Positions 34,209 through 45,689 of a DNA stretch of 64,000 nucleotides are shown here, piece after piece. Positions within the stretch are counted from its first letter, which is position 1, and the number at the start of each line of letters is the position of its first letter. The position numbers were made by a program, and so were the translations under genes. Source of the DNA: Quercus robur (taxonomy: Eukaryota > Streptophyta > Magnoliopsida > Fagales > Fagaceae); contig NC_065537.1 in the NCBI RefSeq assembly GCF_932294415.1, positions 62,324,290 to 62,388,289 of the forward strand, given 5' to 3'. A model generated the notes under the pieces. That model saw only the letters and a program-made list of their open reading frames with translations. It was not told where the DNA came from and made no database searches.

Positions 34209-35423
34209 AGTACTCAAAAGAAAAGACACAAGTTTTGGACAGAACCAAGGCCTTGCATGGTTCTCGAACTCAAGCCTATGGGGAAACCAAGTACTCAAAA
34301 GAAAAAGTACAAGTTTTGGACAGAACCAAGGCCTTGCATGGTCCTCGGACTCAAGCCTATGGGGAAACCAAATACTCAAAAGAAAAAGCACAAGTTTTGG
34401 ACAGAACCAAGGCCTTGCATGGTCCTCGGACTCAAGCCTATGGGGAAACCAAATACTCAAAAGAAAAAACACAAGTTTTGGACAGAACCAAGGCCTTGCA
34501 TGGTCCTCGGACTCAAGCCTATGGGGAAACCAAATACTCAAAAGAAAAAGCACAAGTTTTGGACAGAACCAAGGCCTTGCATGGTCCTCGGACTCAAGCC
34601 TATGGGGAAACCAAGTACTCAAAAGAAAAAACACAAGTTTTGGACAGAACCAAGGCCTTGCATGGTCCTCGGACTCAAGCCTATGGGGAAACCAAGTACT
34701 CAAAAGAAAAAACACAAGTTTTGGACAGAACCAAGGCCTTGCATGGTCCTCGGACTCAAGCCCATGGGGAAACCAAGTACTCAAAAGAAAAATCACAAGT
34801 TTTGGACAGAACCAAGGCCTTGCATGATCCTCGGACTCAAGCCTATGGGGAAACCAAGTACTCAAAAGAAAAAACACAAGTTTTGGATAGAACCAAGGCC
34901 TTGCATGGTCATCGGACTCAAGCCTATGGGGAAACCAAGTACTCAAAAGAAAAAGCATAAGTTTTGGACAGAACCAAGGCCTTGCATGGTCCTCGGACTC
35001 AAGCCTATGGGGAAACCAGGCACTCAAAAGAAAAAGCACAAGTTTTGGACAGAACCAAGGCCTTGCATGGTCCTCGGACTCAAGCCTATAGGGAAACCAA
35101 GCACTCAAAAGAAAAAGCACAAGTTTTGGACAGAACCAAGGCCTTGCATGGTCCTCGAACTCAAGCCTATGGGGAAACCAAGTACTCAAAAGGAAAAGCA
35201 CAAGTTTTGGACAGAACCAAGGCCTTGCATGGTCCTCAGACTCAAGCCTATGAGGAAACCAAGTACTCAAAAGAAAAAACACAAGTTTTAGACAGAACCA
35301 AGGCCTTGCATGGTCCTCGGATTCAAGCCTATGGGGAAACCAAGTACTCAATTGAAAAAGCACAAGTTTTGGACAGAACCAAGGCCTTGCATGGTCCTCG
35401 GACTCAATCCTATGGGGAAACCA
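34209..35423 (+). repeat. Tandem array: 15 units of exactly 81 bp
   Basis: Unit boundaries taken at AGTACTCAAAAG fall at 34209, 34290 and so on to 35343; a check in the middle (34776) is in phase, so there is no net indel across 14 periods. Units differ only by scattered substitutions. Each unit contains CAAGTTTTGGACAGAACC, GGCCTTGCATGGTCCTC and CTCAAGCCTATGGGGAAACC. Because 81 is a multiple of three, long open frames run through it on both strands (for example 34008-35363 minus, 34059-35291 plus). They are a by-product of the array and show no family resemblance. The array lies just downstream of the primer site of the LARD element. Confidence 0.95.
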
Positions 35424-37283
35424 ACTACTTGGATGGGGAAAGTCCTCGGCTCAAATACTGTAAAAGGTTAAGGCCAGTAAGAGTGTTAAGAAGATGGCGA
35501 AACGCCCCACTATTCAGTAGCCTAAGGGGGCTGTTCATTTCGCGGGTGATATGTCTTCGAATGGTTACTTCCTACACCGCATCGATCATTCAGTTCTCAT
35601 CTCGGCTAGTTTTGGGGTAAGTATCGTTCTTCACAGGTCGGCATTGTTGTGCCAAACAACTCTATTAAAGTTATGGTGACACCTTTTTCTTAACAAGTAT
35701 TTTGGCCCTAGTTGTCATTGATTCAAATGCTATATTATTGTACCGAACAGCACTTGCAAATTCGTAAAAACGTCCTTCTCTTTGATAAGGGGTTAAGGCC
35801 CCAAGTATTGTACTCTAAGGTCGGCAGTATTGTGCCCAACCGATTCAGTAAGCTCATCATAATGTCCTTTCTTTTCCTGCCTAATGGGAGTTTCAGCCCT
35901 AAGTATCATTTGTTCGATTCAGTATTATTGAGCAGGATTATTTTTATAAACACAAAGCAAGATCTTTTTATTAACTGGAACTTCGGTCCTAGACGTCGGT
36001 CACAGTTTAAAAATAAAATGAATTTACAAGATTGTATGTCTATGCATTGCGTTATCATTTCGGAAACATAGAGATAGAACATGCGAAGTAAAATGATGAC
36101 AATTTTTATTAATATAAAGATGTATTACAACGTACAAAGAGGGGCTTAAACAAGCCTATACAAAAGGTGAACTGCCGAAACAATATAAAAAAAAAAAAAA
36201 AAAAAAAAAAAAATCAGCAATACAGATAAGTAAACAGTCAGGTGTCTTTTAAACTCGTCTCCAAAGTCTCTCCAATCTCTGCCTCAGTATCGCCTATATT
36301 GAGAGAATGACCTTCTTTAGAAAAAGATGAAGGAGATGGAAGAAGAAGATGGAGGAGATGAATGAGGAAGATGGAGGAGATGAATGAAAAGAAGGAGGAG
36401 AAGAAGAGGGAAGAGATGAAAAGAAAGAAAAATGAGCAAAAGAGGGAGAAGGAAAAGTACCAGGATGGATCTGGTGGTGGAAAGAAGAAGAAAGAGAGGC
36501 AAAAGGAGGCACCAGTGAACGGAGAGAGGAAGAAGCAGGGGCACTTAGTCCCTGCCCCAGTCCTGACTCCTAACACACTGGTGCCATGTTAGATATGCTC
36601 ATGAGAGAGCGGGTGGTACTGATAATGGGTGTCCTCGGCTCAGTCACGCCGAAAGTGTGACGTGACGAGCCCCTGCTTCGGATTTTGGCTGAAAGGAAGG
36701 TGAGACAAATCTTGAGTCTCCGCCATCCTTGCTCTGACCGAGCCATTTCGAGCTTTATTAGAACATGGTGTTTTTGGGAGGGGAATGGCTCCTTCATTGC
36801 TTATTACTATAGTGAACGTATTACAGGTTGAGGTATAACCAGAGGGTAAAAGTAAACTCTGGGAGGAATCTAAGGGTTTCAGATTCCGGGGGGATTAAAG
36901 GGATTCATGTATGGGAGAAACAACTCTCGTCTTTTCTTTTTATATGAGGGACGAAGAGGAGAGTACTTAATATGTTCAGATCTCCAAGGAAATCTGCAAA
37001 CAAGAATATGCCCGTTCCGCTCCCCCACACCATCAGTAACCATTAAATCTGAAAGGTCTCGTAAAGGGAAACTATTAAAGACACACATCGGATAACCAAA
37101 CGGCATGAGCGCATCGTGAATAAATTAAGAGGAACAGCTCGTAGACCGGTACATTTCCTGGGCAGGTGGAGAATCGCCAACGTCAGTGAAAGGCTGAATT
37201 AAATGAGCCATAATAAAGGCTCGGTATTACCAAAACCCCCATCTCCAACTAGGAGGTCGGACAGCAGGGTTTTGAGGGGCTAT
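35424..37283 (+). other. LARD internal region, non-coding
   Basis: Contains degenerate repeated phrases at 35440-36060, such as the pair GGTCGGCATTGTTGTGCC / GGTCGGCAGTATTGTGCC, an A tract at 36187-36213, and a purine-rich strand at about 36325-36530. Nothing resembles gag or pol. The small open frames here are not supported as genes. Confidence 0.7.
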
Positions 37284-37927
37284 TGTGAGGCCCAAATATT
37301 TATGGGCCAGACCCACTTACTCATGGGGAGTCCAAAGGCCCAAGCCAAAGAAGGCTATGGCCCAAGCTCAATAATATAAAGCACAAAATGGCCCGGAGAT
37401 GCAGCCAAGGACAGTTCAGTCCTCGGCAGACCCAAAGTTCCACCGAGAAGAGGGGCAAAAACGGTATAGGAACAAACTTAAAGGAAAATCTAAAATATCT
37501 AGGGAAAAATACCCTTACTACCCTTCCCATACAAGACTCTACACCTAACAGAGCCGGATTCTTCGGCTTTTTCAACCACCCCCAACGACTTTGGGTTTGG
37601 ACTGACGGGACAAGTATCAGTCTTGGAAAGGTCGACCCTACACGTGGACGAAGGACAGCGAATGCAGGCTAGTATAAAAGAAAAAGTAAGTAATCTGGAT
37701 AGGGGGGCTGGGAAAAATGGCCAAAAAGGAAGGCCTCCCATCCCACCTCCAGGAGAAAGACTCCAGGGGTGAAGATACCTTAACGATGTATGCACACCAC
37801 AAAAAAACCCACCGCCGGGTAACCAAGGCCTAGCCTTTCAAACCCACGCTCTACAAATGATATTGTCTGGGCCTTTTCACGTGCGAACCCAACACTGTTG
37901 TGGTTCGTTGCGAATCGTGTCCTTACA
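37284..37927 (+). repeat. 3' LTR of the LARD element
   Basis: 644 bp, TGTGAGGCCC to GTGTCCTTACA, followed by ATTTC. Confidence 0.9.
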
Positions 37928-37932
37928 ATTTC

Positions 37933-38459
37933 TAAGTTAATAAAAATCTTAATTTGATTACAATCTAAATTCTATCTTAATTTGATTATAATCTAAATTC
38001 TTCATCTAATCCTTTATTAAAAAACCAAAAAAAGAAGTAAATACGATAGAATTAGTCGTATCAAACTATCAGCCTACATTTGAGTTTTCTTTTTCTTTTT
38101 ATTATTTTTAGATAAGAATAAATATATATTGTGTATCACAAAACATAAAAGCAATAAGATAAAATAAAAAAATAAAAAAAAATAAAAAATAAAAAAACGA
38201 AACAAAAGACAAAAAAGAAGTAAATAAGAAAGAATTAGTCTATTGCATATCAAACTATCAACCTACGTTCAAGTTTTCTTTTTCTTTTTTCTTTTTTTAG
38301 ATAAAAACAACAGTATATTTGTTTTTATCAATTTCTTTGGATAGAATAACTATAACTGTTTTAACAAAATATGCCACCTACGTTTTGTTTATATCAACTT
38401 CTTCTTTGTTTATTTGGATAAAATAACAAAACATGCATAACTTCCTCACAATTGAAAAT
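37933..38459. repeat. AT-rich DNA with an imperfect direct duplication
   Basis: No gene. The block AAAAAAGAAGTAAATA...AGAATTAGTC...ATCAAACTATCA at about 38027-38115 recurs at about 38210-38305, a spacing near 183 bp. The unit between them is A-rich. Confidence 0.55.
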
Positions 38460-39606
38460 TCTCTATATATACTATTTTTTATATATTCCTATGCACAACT
38501 CTTTTTTCTTTTTATGGCTTTTTTTGTGTTTTTTTTTTTTTTTTTTTTTATAGAAACACTACTTATTGTTCTAACCAATTTTTTTCTCTCCTCCATTATC
38601 AATAATTTTCCTTCTTTTATAATTTCTATATGTTGATTAGAAATCTAACTCTCTTTTTTTTCTTTTTTCTTTTTTCCTTATAACTTAGGCAATTCGACAT
38701 TTGAGAAATCCATAGTAGAATGCTCTTCAAACATGCCATCCACACTATTACAAGTAGGTATGACTCTATTAAGGATCCATTATATAGGGTTTCATACTTA
38801 TTTATGGGTTGTATTTGTGTTATGTTTATATATGCGTTGTTAGATTAAATTAATTTTTTGAATAGTAAAATTTTTATGTTATTATTTCCCTTTTTTTTTT
38901 TTTGTTATTAGTAATATTATATGTGTAGAAGTGATTGTCTAACATTATGAGCATGTAAAATTTCACTGTAATTATTATTATTATTATTATTATTATTTTG
39001 GTTTTTACATATGTCAATATACATACCTATATTTAGCACCCACAAGACATTTGAAAAAAAAAAAAAAAAAAAACTAATACACAGCATGTTATGAATATCA
39101 ACAACACATTCCTTCACAAGATTGCTATAACCAAGTAATATTAAATCCACAACTCAATATGATCTTGCATTTTTCCTTGAACTAATAATTTTTTTTAACA
39201 ATTGTCTATATCCTTTTTCTTCCTTAGGAGTACTCCTTTAATATTAAATTTTCACAACTCTCCACTCATCTTTAAGGAGATCCCATTTAGATAAAAGAGG
39301 TCATTAGTGTATCAAACCATAAGTATAAATAAATGTTTGAAAAAAATACCATATAGGCTATGCACACAATTTAGATGTAATTAACTACAAATGTCATATA
39401 AGACAATCAATAAGTTAGAAGAGAATATGTTTTTTTCCCCTTATATAAATATGCTATGAGATTGCTTGAGACCTTTAATAACAGTACTTTATATACAATT
39501 TATATGATCTAGACTCAAGTGATTATTAATTTATTATTTCTCAATAAAATTGTTATAAAATTTTATAGCCAAAACTGTGCAACTTAACGCACGGGAATAA
39601 TACTAG
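38460..39606 (+). mobile_element. Helitron candidate (non-autonomous)
   Basis: The 3' side has a short hairpin (CTGTGC, loop AACTTAAC, GCACGG) at 39575-39594, followed about 8 bp later by CTAG (39603-39606) and T, the usual Helitron 3' signature. A TC start, TCTCTATATATACTA, lies at 38460. The base before the 5' end is T rather than the expected A, and no Rep/helicase is present, so this remains a candidate. The interior has ATT repeats (38971-38997) and A/T tracts. Confidence 0.35.
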
Positions 39607-39879
39607 TGTAAGTGTATTATATAACTCTAGTCTATTTAGATTCATTATATCAAAACTTATTTGGAGTACAAGTAAAGTATTTATATTCTTATTTGGAGTG
39701 CAAGCAAAATAATCATAATCATAATCATAATCCTACTTCTAATTCAAGTACTATAATCATGGTTTATTTAGGATTTAACTTACTATAAACACCCTTCAAT
39801 GGAAATGGCCATCCAACCCCTAATGGCAGCAGGTTGCCAAATTTTTTTTTTTTTAAGGAGAAAATAAAAATTAAAAAGG

Positions 39880-39910
<31 letters not shown>

Positions 39911-40139
39911 AAGTTCTCTCTGCAGTCTCTAAGCAAAAGTAACAACAAAGAAACTAGGCTAAAAAGAATAGTGAAAGGAATTCCAACAAAACATCAAAAA
40001 ACAACTGGGATAGACCAGTTTTTTGAAGCGTCTGGATAGACCAGTTTTTTATAGTGTGGGGACCATAAACAATGCTCAAGACTAGTATCAACAATGTAAG
40101 GATTAGGATATATTTACAAGGGTGCCATCTTCAGATGTA
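39607..40139. other. AT-rich intergenic DNA, no gene seen
   Basis: Includes short ATAATC repeats at about 39710-39732 and an A tract at about 39878-39907. A 20-bp phrase around GGATAGACCAGTTTTTT is repeated at about 40009 and 40033. Confidence 0.55.
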
Positions 40140-40520
40140 AACGGAAGCAGTAACAAAAATACAACCAGGAACACAGCACCAAACTAGTTCTAACTTTTTC
40201 TGTTTTTTTTTTTTTTAATAGGTAAACTAGTTCTAACTTCTAACAAGCACTTTAGTATTTTACAAAAGTATAATGCTTGAATCAAAATATAATATCACCA
40301 TGTTGACGACCATAACACTCCTCACACACCTGCTGAACCAAAGATGCAGGGTAAGAAGTGATCATCTTGAAAAAAATATAATGCCCATGCCAGCAAGTGT
40401 TGGGAAAAAAAAATATTATGATGCTTGTTTCAGGTAAATGGAAATGAAAATTTTCAAAAGAGAATGTTGTCCACTCCAAAGATGTAACAGTATCTAAACA
40501 GTGTTTTTCAGGTTTTGTAG
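40140..40520 (-). repeat. Duplicated F-box-locus segment, copy A
   Basis: Aligns with 62464-62845 (shared ACACAGCACCAAACTAGT, CACCATGTTGACG, CATAACACTCCT, GATGCTTGTTTCAGGTAAAT, AAATGGAAATGAAAATT). The copies differ by small indels, including the 27-bp insertion at 40197-40223 found only here. It has no assigned coding function. Confidence 0.75.
40197..40223 (-). mobile_element. Orphan 27-bp LINE 3' tail with target duplication
   Basis: A T-rich insert ending TTTAATAGGT (minus strand: ACCTATTAAA then A-rich) is flanked by a perfect 16-bp repeat AAACTAGTTCTAACTT (40181-40196 and 40224-40239). The paralogous segment near 62485 reads on without the insert, an empty-site control. Confidence 0.7.
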
Positions 40521-40563
40521 GCAGCATTGAGAGTATATTTACCACCATTTCCTCTAGCAATAG
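40510..40563 (-). pseudogene. F-box remnant (first 18 residues of the motif)
   Basis: The minus strand reads KLLLEEMVVNILSMLPTKP, closely matching the start of the F-box in the intact paralogues (LPEELVVNILSRL). Downstream the sequence jumps to unrelated text (CLDTVTSLEWTTF) shared with the duplicated flank, so the rest of the gene is deleted. Upstream it is fused to a LINE scrap. Confidence 0.6.
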
Positions 40564-40619
40564 CTTGTCACTATTGGTCCTTGTAGTTCTGCTATGCTCT
40601 ACTGACTCTCTGCTTTGCT

Positions 40620-40880
40620 TAATTGTTTTATGAAAGGAAGATATTATTGACAAAGCCAAGCCAAGCCTGAAGGAAACTTTCCAAATCAAAAGAACCTACA
40701 AAATTACAAATGCAAGGACCAACTGGCCAGCATATGAGCAGCATTGTTATTGTTTGGCTCTCTGACAACCCAGCTGAATGAACAATTACCAACCTGCTCA
40801 GTTAGGATAGGAAGGAAAACTCCAAATCCGTGTATTCTTGATCCTCCACGGCACTCCAGAGCTTCATTTAGCACTGCTTT
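40620..40880 (-). mobile_element. LINE 3' fragment (RNase H end)
   Basis: The minus strand reads an RNase H C-terminus as found in plant LINEs (SWVVREPNNNAAHMLAS, then a short tail). No A tract or target duplication was identified, so boundaries are approximate. Confidence 0.5.
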
Positions 40881-41196
40881 ATGTTAAATTTTTACACTTG
40901 CAACCGGAGCAAGTGACTAGACCCTCAAATACTTCTAATGTGGAACCTGAAATTGGTCTCTATGAAAATCGTACCTAGAAAGATTGGGATAGCATCATAG
41001 CACTGAAAGTAGTTGTTGTTGAACCACATAACCCATCATTCATTTGTCTCTTTTTTTCTTGATTTCCTTATAAAAGCCATAAATGTCTTCCCTTAGCTCC
41101 ACTATACTAATCAGAACTTAAGTGGTACAAGATCATAGCAATCCACAGCCATTTCCAGCACATACTTTTTGACAACATCCAATAGCTCATGGAAAA

Positions 41197-41954
41197 ATGG
41201 AGGTGGGTCTGGTCCTAGTCTTGGTGACTATGCTCTGGGCAGGAGCTATGGCTCAGTCAAGCTGTACGTATGTGAATATGTGATCATCAGTATGTCACCG
41301 TGCCTTAACTACATTACCGGCGACCCCTCAACCCCATCTTCAGGATGCTGCTCACACCTATTAAAATTCTCATTTTAACTTTTTATCCAAGTAATTTTCC
41401 CATCAAAAACTGCTTTTATAGTCTTGTGGATGGATGCAAGATTCTCCCTTTTGGAGAAACAGTATGTTACAGAATCTAAGGTGATCGTTGTACTCAACAT
41501 CATTTTCATCTCTGCTAACTTACTTCCTGTATTCAGCAGCTGCTTCACCTGCCGACTCTCCCTCGGGATCACCAGAATCTTCAAATACGGTTCCTTCAGG
41601 TACAAACTGCTTCATCATTTGTTCAATTGCATGCAAAATTTCATAATCAATCAAATTTTGACTTATGCAGACCACATTCTGGGTTTAAGAAGTTCAGTCC
41701 TTTCAATGAACCTTAAGAAATAATTGGCACAAAACAAGTTTTATTTATCTTTTACTCATCAATGTAACATCAAAGAATTTATTTATCTACTTTTTTCGTT
41801 GCTGTTGATGTTTACTTGTGTAGGAAGTAGATCTAAAACTCTGCCATCAGCAAAAGGTTGTACATCAACTGAAAGCTCCATCAAGTTTTCAATTTCTTAT
41901 CTCTTCTTCCTTATATGTGCTGCAACAGTTGCTTCAACCTTCACAACATATTGA
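41197..41954 (+). pseudogene. GPI-anchored non-specific lipid-transfer-protein relic
   Basis: Such proteins (LTPG/xylogen-like) carry lipids at the plasma membrane or cell wall. Exon 1 opens with a clear signal peptide from the ATG at 41197 (MEVGLVLVLVTMLWAGAMAQ, then SSC). It then hits a TGA, while another frame continues with the eight-cysteine-motif piece MSPCLNYITGDPSTPSSGCC. The remainder of the cysteine motif, including its CXC part, is missing. A Ser/Pro/Ala-rich exon follows at 41537-41599 (AASPADSPSGSPESSN), bounded by AG and GT. A last exon from 41824 (after TGTAG) to the TGA at 41952-41954 encodes a hydrophobic C-terminus (FSISYLFFLICAATVAST), as for GPI attachment. The phase across the last intron is consistent. 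AATAAA occurs about 145 bp downstream. The loss of the central domain and the stop make it a pseudogene. Confidence 0.75.
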
Positions 41955-44900
41955 TCTTCTCATTTGTTAGCCTGCTTTTCACAGCACTGCATTCCTACCT
42001 ATTCTTGATGATTATTACTGTATTCTCCATTTATTATACAAGTTCTCTTAGGTTGTGGGGTTCATGTATATTTATTTATTTCTTGCAATCTTCCTTTCTT
42101 AATAAAGACGATTTCTGGCTTATAAGTAATACAATGGACAATCCAACATATTACCCTGAACTCATACAGTATCACCTTGAGATTAAACAATTATCAATTC
42201 AACAATGAGATGGTAAAACTTACCAAAATGAAAGGCAAAGATTCTAGAAGTTCTTCACTGAGAAGATTAACTTTAGCAATCTTTTGGTACTAAAGCGTGC
42301 ATTACCACAAGAAAAACCAAATTTATATACTTATCAAAGTTAATTATTTCCCACTCTAGTCGGTATTCTGAACATTTTCCATATATCAAAATGATTAACA
42401 GCTGAGACAAACCTCTAAAACACTGAAGTATAACAAACTAAAATCAAAACCGATAATGAATGACCCTGTATATGCTGCAAATGCATCCCTATTATTGTTC
42501 AATGTTGCGCCTACCAAAATAAGTTGTTTTCATCATCACACATATTCCATCATCACGTATATGCAAAAGGTAAAAATAATTGATTAGCTACTAGTACGAA
42601 CAATAAGCTGCTTTCTCTAAACACAGTGCCAAACAGACGAAAGAGTGGGACCAGCACCCTGGCCAAGGAGCTCACCCCCTTGATTAGTTAGGAAATGAAA
42701 CATCCACAGCTTCTTTGCCAACCAGAGATAAATGTACTTCCCAATTTCGTCACAAAAGACTACTCATCATTGGTGAAAGACTTCCATTAACACAAAGGCT
42801 CCTTAGGAAGGCATACTGGCAAGAGAACAAATGTCTTTTCCTTGATAAGTACAGGAAAGGTTTTCCTTTTCTTTTTCTTTTTTCTCCTCTGATAAGTACC
42901 AGAGATTAAAAACAGATTCAAAGTGACTATTCATATATGCATAACAAGTAGAAAGTCAAAGAAGCTGCTGCAATTAAAGTAAACCTTGATATGGATAATT
43001 GGAGATAAATAGAACTACAATCCTATACATGGGATAATAGTACAAGTAGGCCATCTGAGAACAAAAGTTATGTGACATATCAGCAGCAAGAAGAGTTTTG
43101 ATCCCCACGGATGGGTCGTTAAAGATTACAGTCGATTCCTTTCAAGTTTCACCTATGTTCAAGCAAGTACACACATATTTGCACTCATCTGATCTAAGAT
43201 AATTTTTGGTCCAAGTTCGAACTGGTATGAAAGTCATGTCAGGAATCATTGATCCGAATTCTAATGTGATGGTTCAGGAAAAATTGATCAGAGATCTTTT
43301 ACCAATTGTTTCCAAGTCAGTTTGAACTAAAATTTAACAACCAGTTATTAAGTGAAATGAGAAGGCCAGTTGTACTTGATACCGTGACAAAATTTCTTTT
43401 AAAACCAAAAATACATCTTGCCGGACCAGCAGGCAAAATTTCATACAACATGAGAAGGCTTTTTTATGGCAGGTGTTAGGTGTAAAAAGGTAATAGTAGG
43501 AAGGTTCAAAAGATCATATCATATCAATCACCCTTGCCTGCCTACCCCATTAACATCAAACATCTGTCTAGAACCATTTGGCAACTATAGCTATGCTTTT
43601 CTACTCAATGATCAAAGATGAATGCAGTCTTCCCAGTCAATCAGCTTATTAGTGTAAGGAACGGAGTTCTATTTCGGACTGCTCAATTATATATTTTTTC
43701 CTTACAGTTCAAATTAATTTGAAACACAGCTAATAACGTTGCAGATCATTTAGAGTTGAATTATCTTTTACTTTGAGCCACACCAGATAACAAAAAGAAA
43801 GAGAAGGGGATATTTAAATACGCTTAGCTTTTTTCGTTTTTCTTTTTGATGATTCAGTTGTTACAACCAGTGAAGGGAGGATTCAAACTCTTGCCTCAGA
43901 TAAGATGACAACATCTTAAAATGAAGGGTCTATTCTAATAATACCTATTTTCCCATCCCCTTATAAGCTACGCATCAATATTCTCATAACCTCAACTAAT
44001 GACTTATTCGCTGATTTTCACTTTTTGGTAGTGTTTTATCAAAGGTCCGGAAAATATCAGCTGACATAGTTTGGTGAAGTTCCCAGCTACTCAATTACAG
44101 ATCTAAGTTGAGCTTGGCTTTGCTTCAAATTGGTTTGTTAAGAGCATATTGAAATATACTACTACCAAGCTGTACACAAGTTGTACGTGAAAAGTTTGCG
44201 ATTTAACTTATCATCCCTAGTCTCTAATATGTGTATGAAATGAATTCCACAACATTGACAACCATAAACAAAGTAAACTCAGGGTGATTTAGGCTTAGCT
44301 AATGAGAACATAAACTAATCTGTTGAGACTTGCTAAAGAGAAAATAAACTAATATGTTGAGGATCTATACCCAATCCCAAAATTTTGGGACTAAGGCTTT
44401 GTTCTTCTTCTTCTTGTTAGCACAGGAACTAGGATTGTGCTCAACCTTTTTCATTTGGCAAATAAGCTTGAATAAACTCTCATGAAGCCAAGCAGGAAAA
44501 TCTTAATATATTCTTTTTGCAAAAGTAATCAATCTATTCCAATACCAGAACTACTAAAAAAAAAAAAAACAGAGTTGCATTGTGTACAAGGGTCGAAAAA
44601 GCACAGAAACATTACAAATATTCACGCAACTTATCTAAAAAATCGGTGCACATAAAGAATATGGTGACGGAACAAATTCTTCAAGTATACCCCACACTTC
44701 CCTCGCTGCAGTTTTACCTTGGTGTCACTTATTGTTGCTAATTTGTTCATTCAAACTGTACATTCGCATCAAATGTTAATAATACATTGAAAGAAATCAA
44801 AGCGGCAAACACAGATTTTAAAAACCCACTCAAGCAAAACAATACTAACCGAAATGATCATTAGATTCCACTGCTTCAAAATTTTTGCTGACTTGGAATT

Positions 44901-45689
44901 GTCATCCTCAAAATGCATAAAATGGTTTTACAATGCTTTTTTTTTTTTTTTTGGACTCACCCTTGTGGAGTAAAACATAAAGACATGACCTCACTTGCGT
45001 CCATTGACTAATGGATAAGACAAACATCTTCTAAACCTTTAGTATAGGTCCAAACTTATTGTACGCGACGGATTTTCATATATTTCTTTTGTACTAACTA
45101 GGAATTTTGAATGATTTGAACAAGAGACCCTTATACTTATTTATATATTTATTTTAATTATTTATTCTTAATAATAATTTTTTATTACTATAAAATTATT
45201 AATATAAAAAATATATAATAAAATAAAAGATTAGATTATAGAAATAATTATTTCTAAAAAATTAGAAAGTTACTTAAAGGATTTTCTTTATACCTGTTCC
45301 CAAAGTAAAAAGCGTTCTATTTGTTCTAGAATAGCATCAAATCGAGGGGAATTCCTGATGGAATCAAACCTAGGATGTTTGGTCTATAGCTCATTCTAAG
45401 CCTCCAACCACTAAGCTGTACCTTGACAGGTCACTTTATAATTCTTGTGTTTCTAATTTATATGTCAAGAAAAGAATAAATAATGGACAAAAAAGGGATC
45501 AAAATCTATTTAATGAACTTTTGTTATAGATTCATGTAAAATATTTTTACTAATTCTTACCTCTTATTTCACAAGGCATGTCCAAGAGTATCAAATCCAA
45601 AGAATATAATAAGCAGCAAAGGAACAAAACAAAAAGAATATGATAAAAGTCTCAAAGGAGCATAAACAACTTGTGGTGATGATAGCGCA
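41955..45689. other. Long intergenic stretch, no gene recognised
   Basis: Read on both strands, no domain, tRNA or transposon terminus could be supported. Small open frames (for example 42715-42909) resemble nothing known. It includes a T run at 44938-44953 and AT-rich DNA at 45120-45290. Part of it may be decayed flank of the F-box duplication. Confidence 0.5.

Larger units (their letters stand above)
33313..37927 (+). mobile_element. Non-coding LTR retrotransposon (LARD-type)
   Basis: 4615 bp with LTRs of 643 and 644 bp (33313-33955 and 37284-37927) that differ at about 19 sites by eye, near 97% identity. Perfect target duplication ATTTC (33308-33312 and 37928-37932). The 3' LTR starts TGTGAGG and ends TTACA; the 5' LTR starts TATGAGG, probably a mutated TG. 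A primer site TGGCGCCGTCTGTGGGAA follows the 5' LTR, and a purine stretch GAGGGGC lies just before the 3' LTR. The 3.3-kb interior has no gag or pol; it contains an 81-bp tandem array and purine-rich DNA. Large retrotransposon derivatives of this kind depend on proteins of other elements. Confidence 0.9.

Noticed and set aside
34008..35363. Several long open frames on both strands (up to 451 codons)
   Set aside because: They are forced by the 81-bp repeat, whose length is a multiple of three; no domain, start context or codon pattern supports a gene.
36238..36592. Overlapping frames rich in Ser/Phe or Lys/Glu
   Set aside because: They arise from a purine/pyrimidine-biased strand within the non-coding LARD interior.
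42715..42909. Small plus-strand frame
   Set aside because: No recognisable motif, signal or conserved context; treated as chance.
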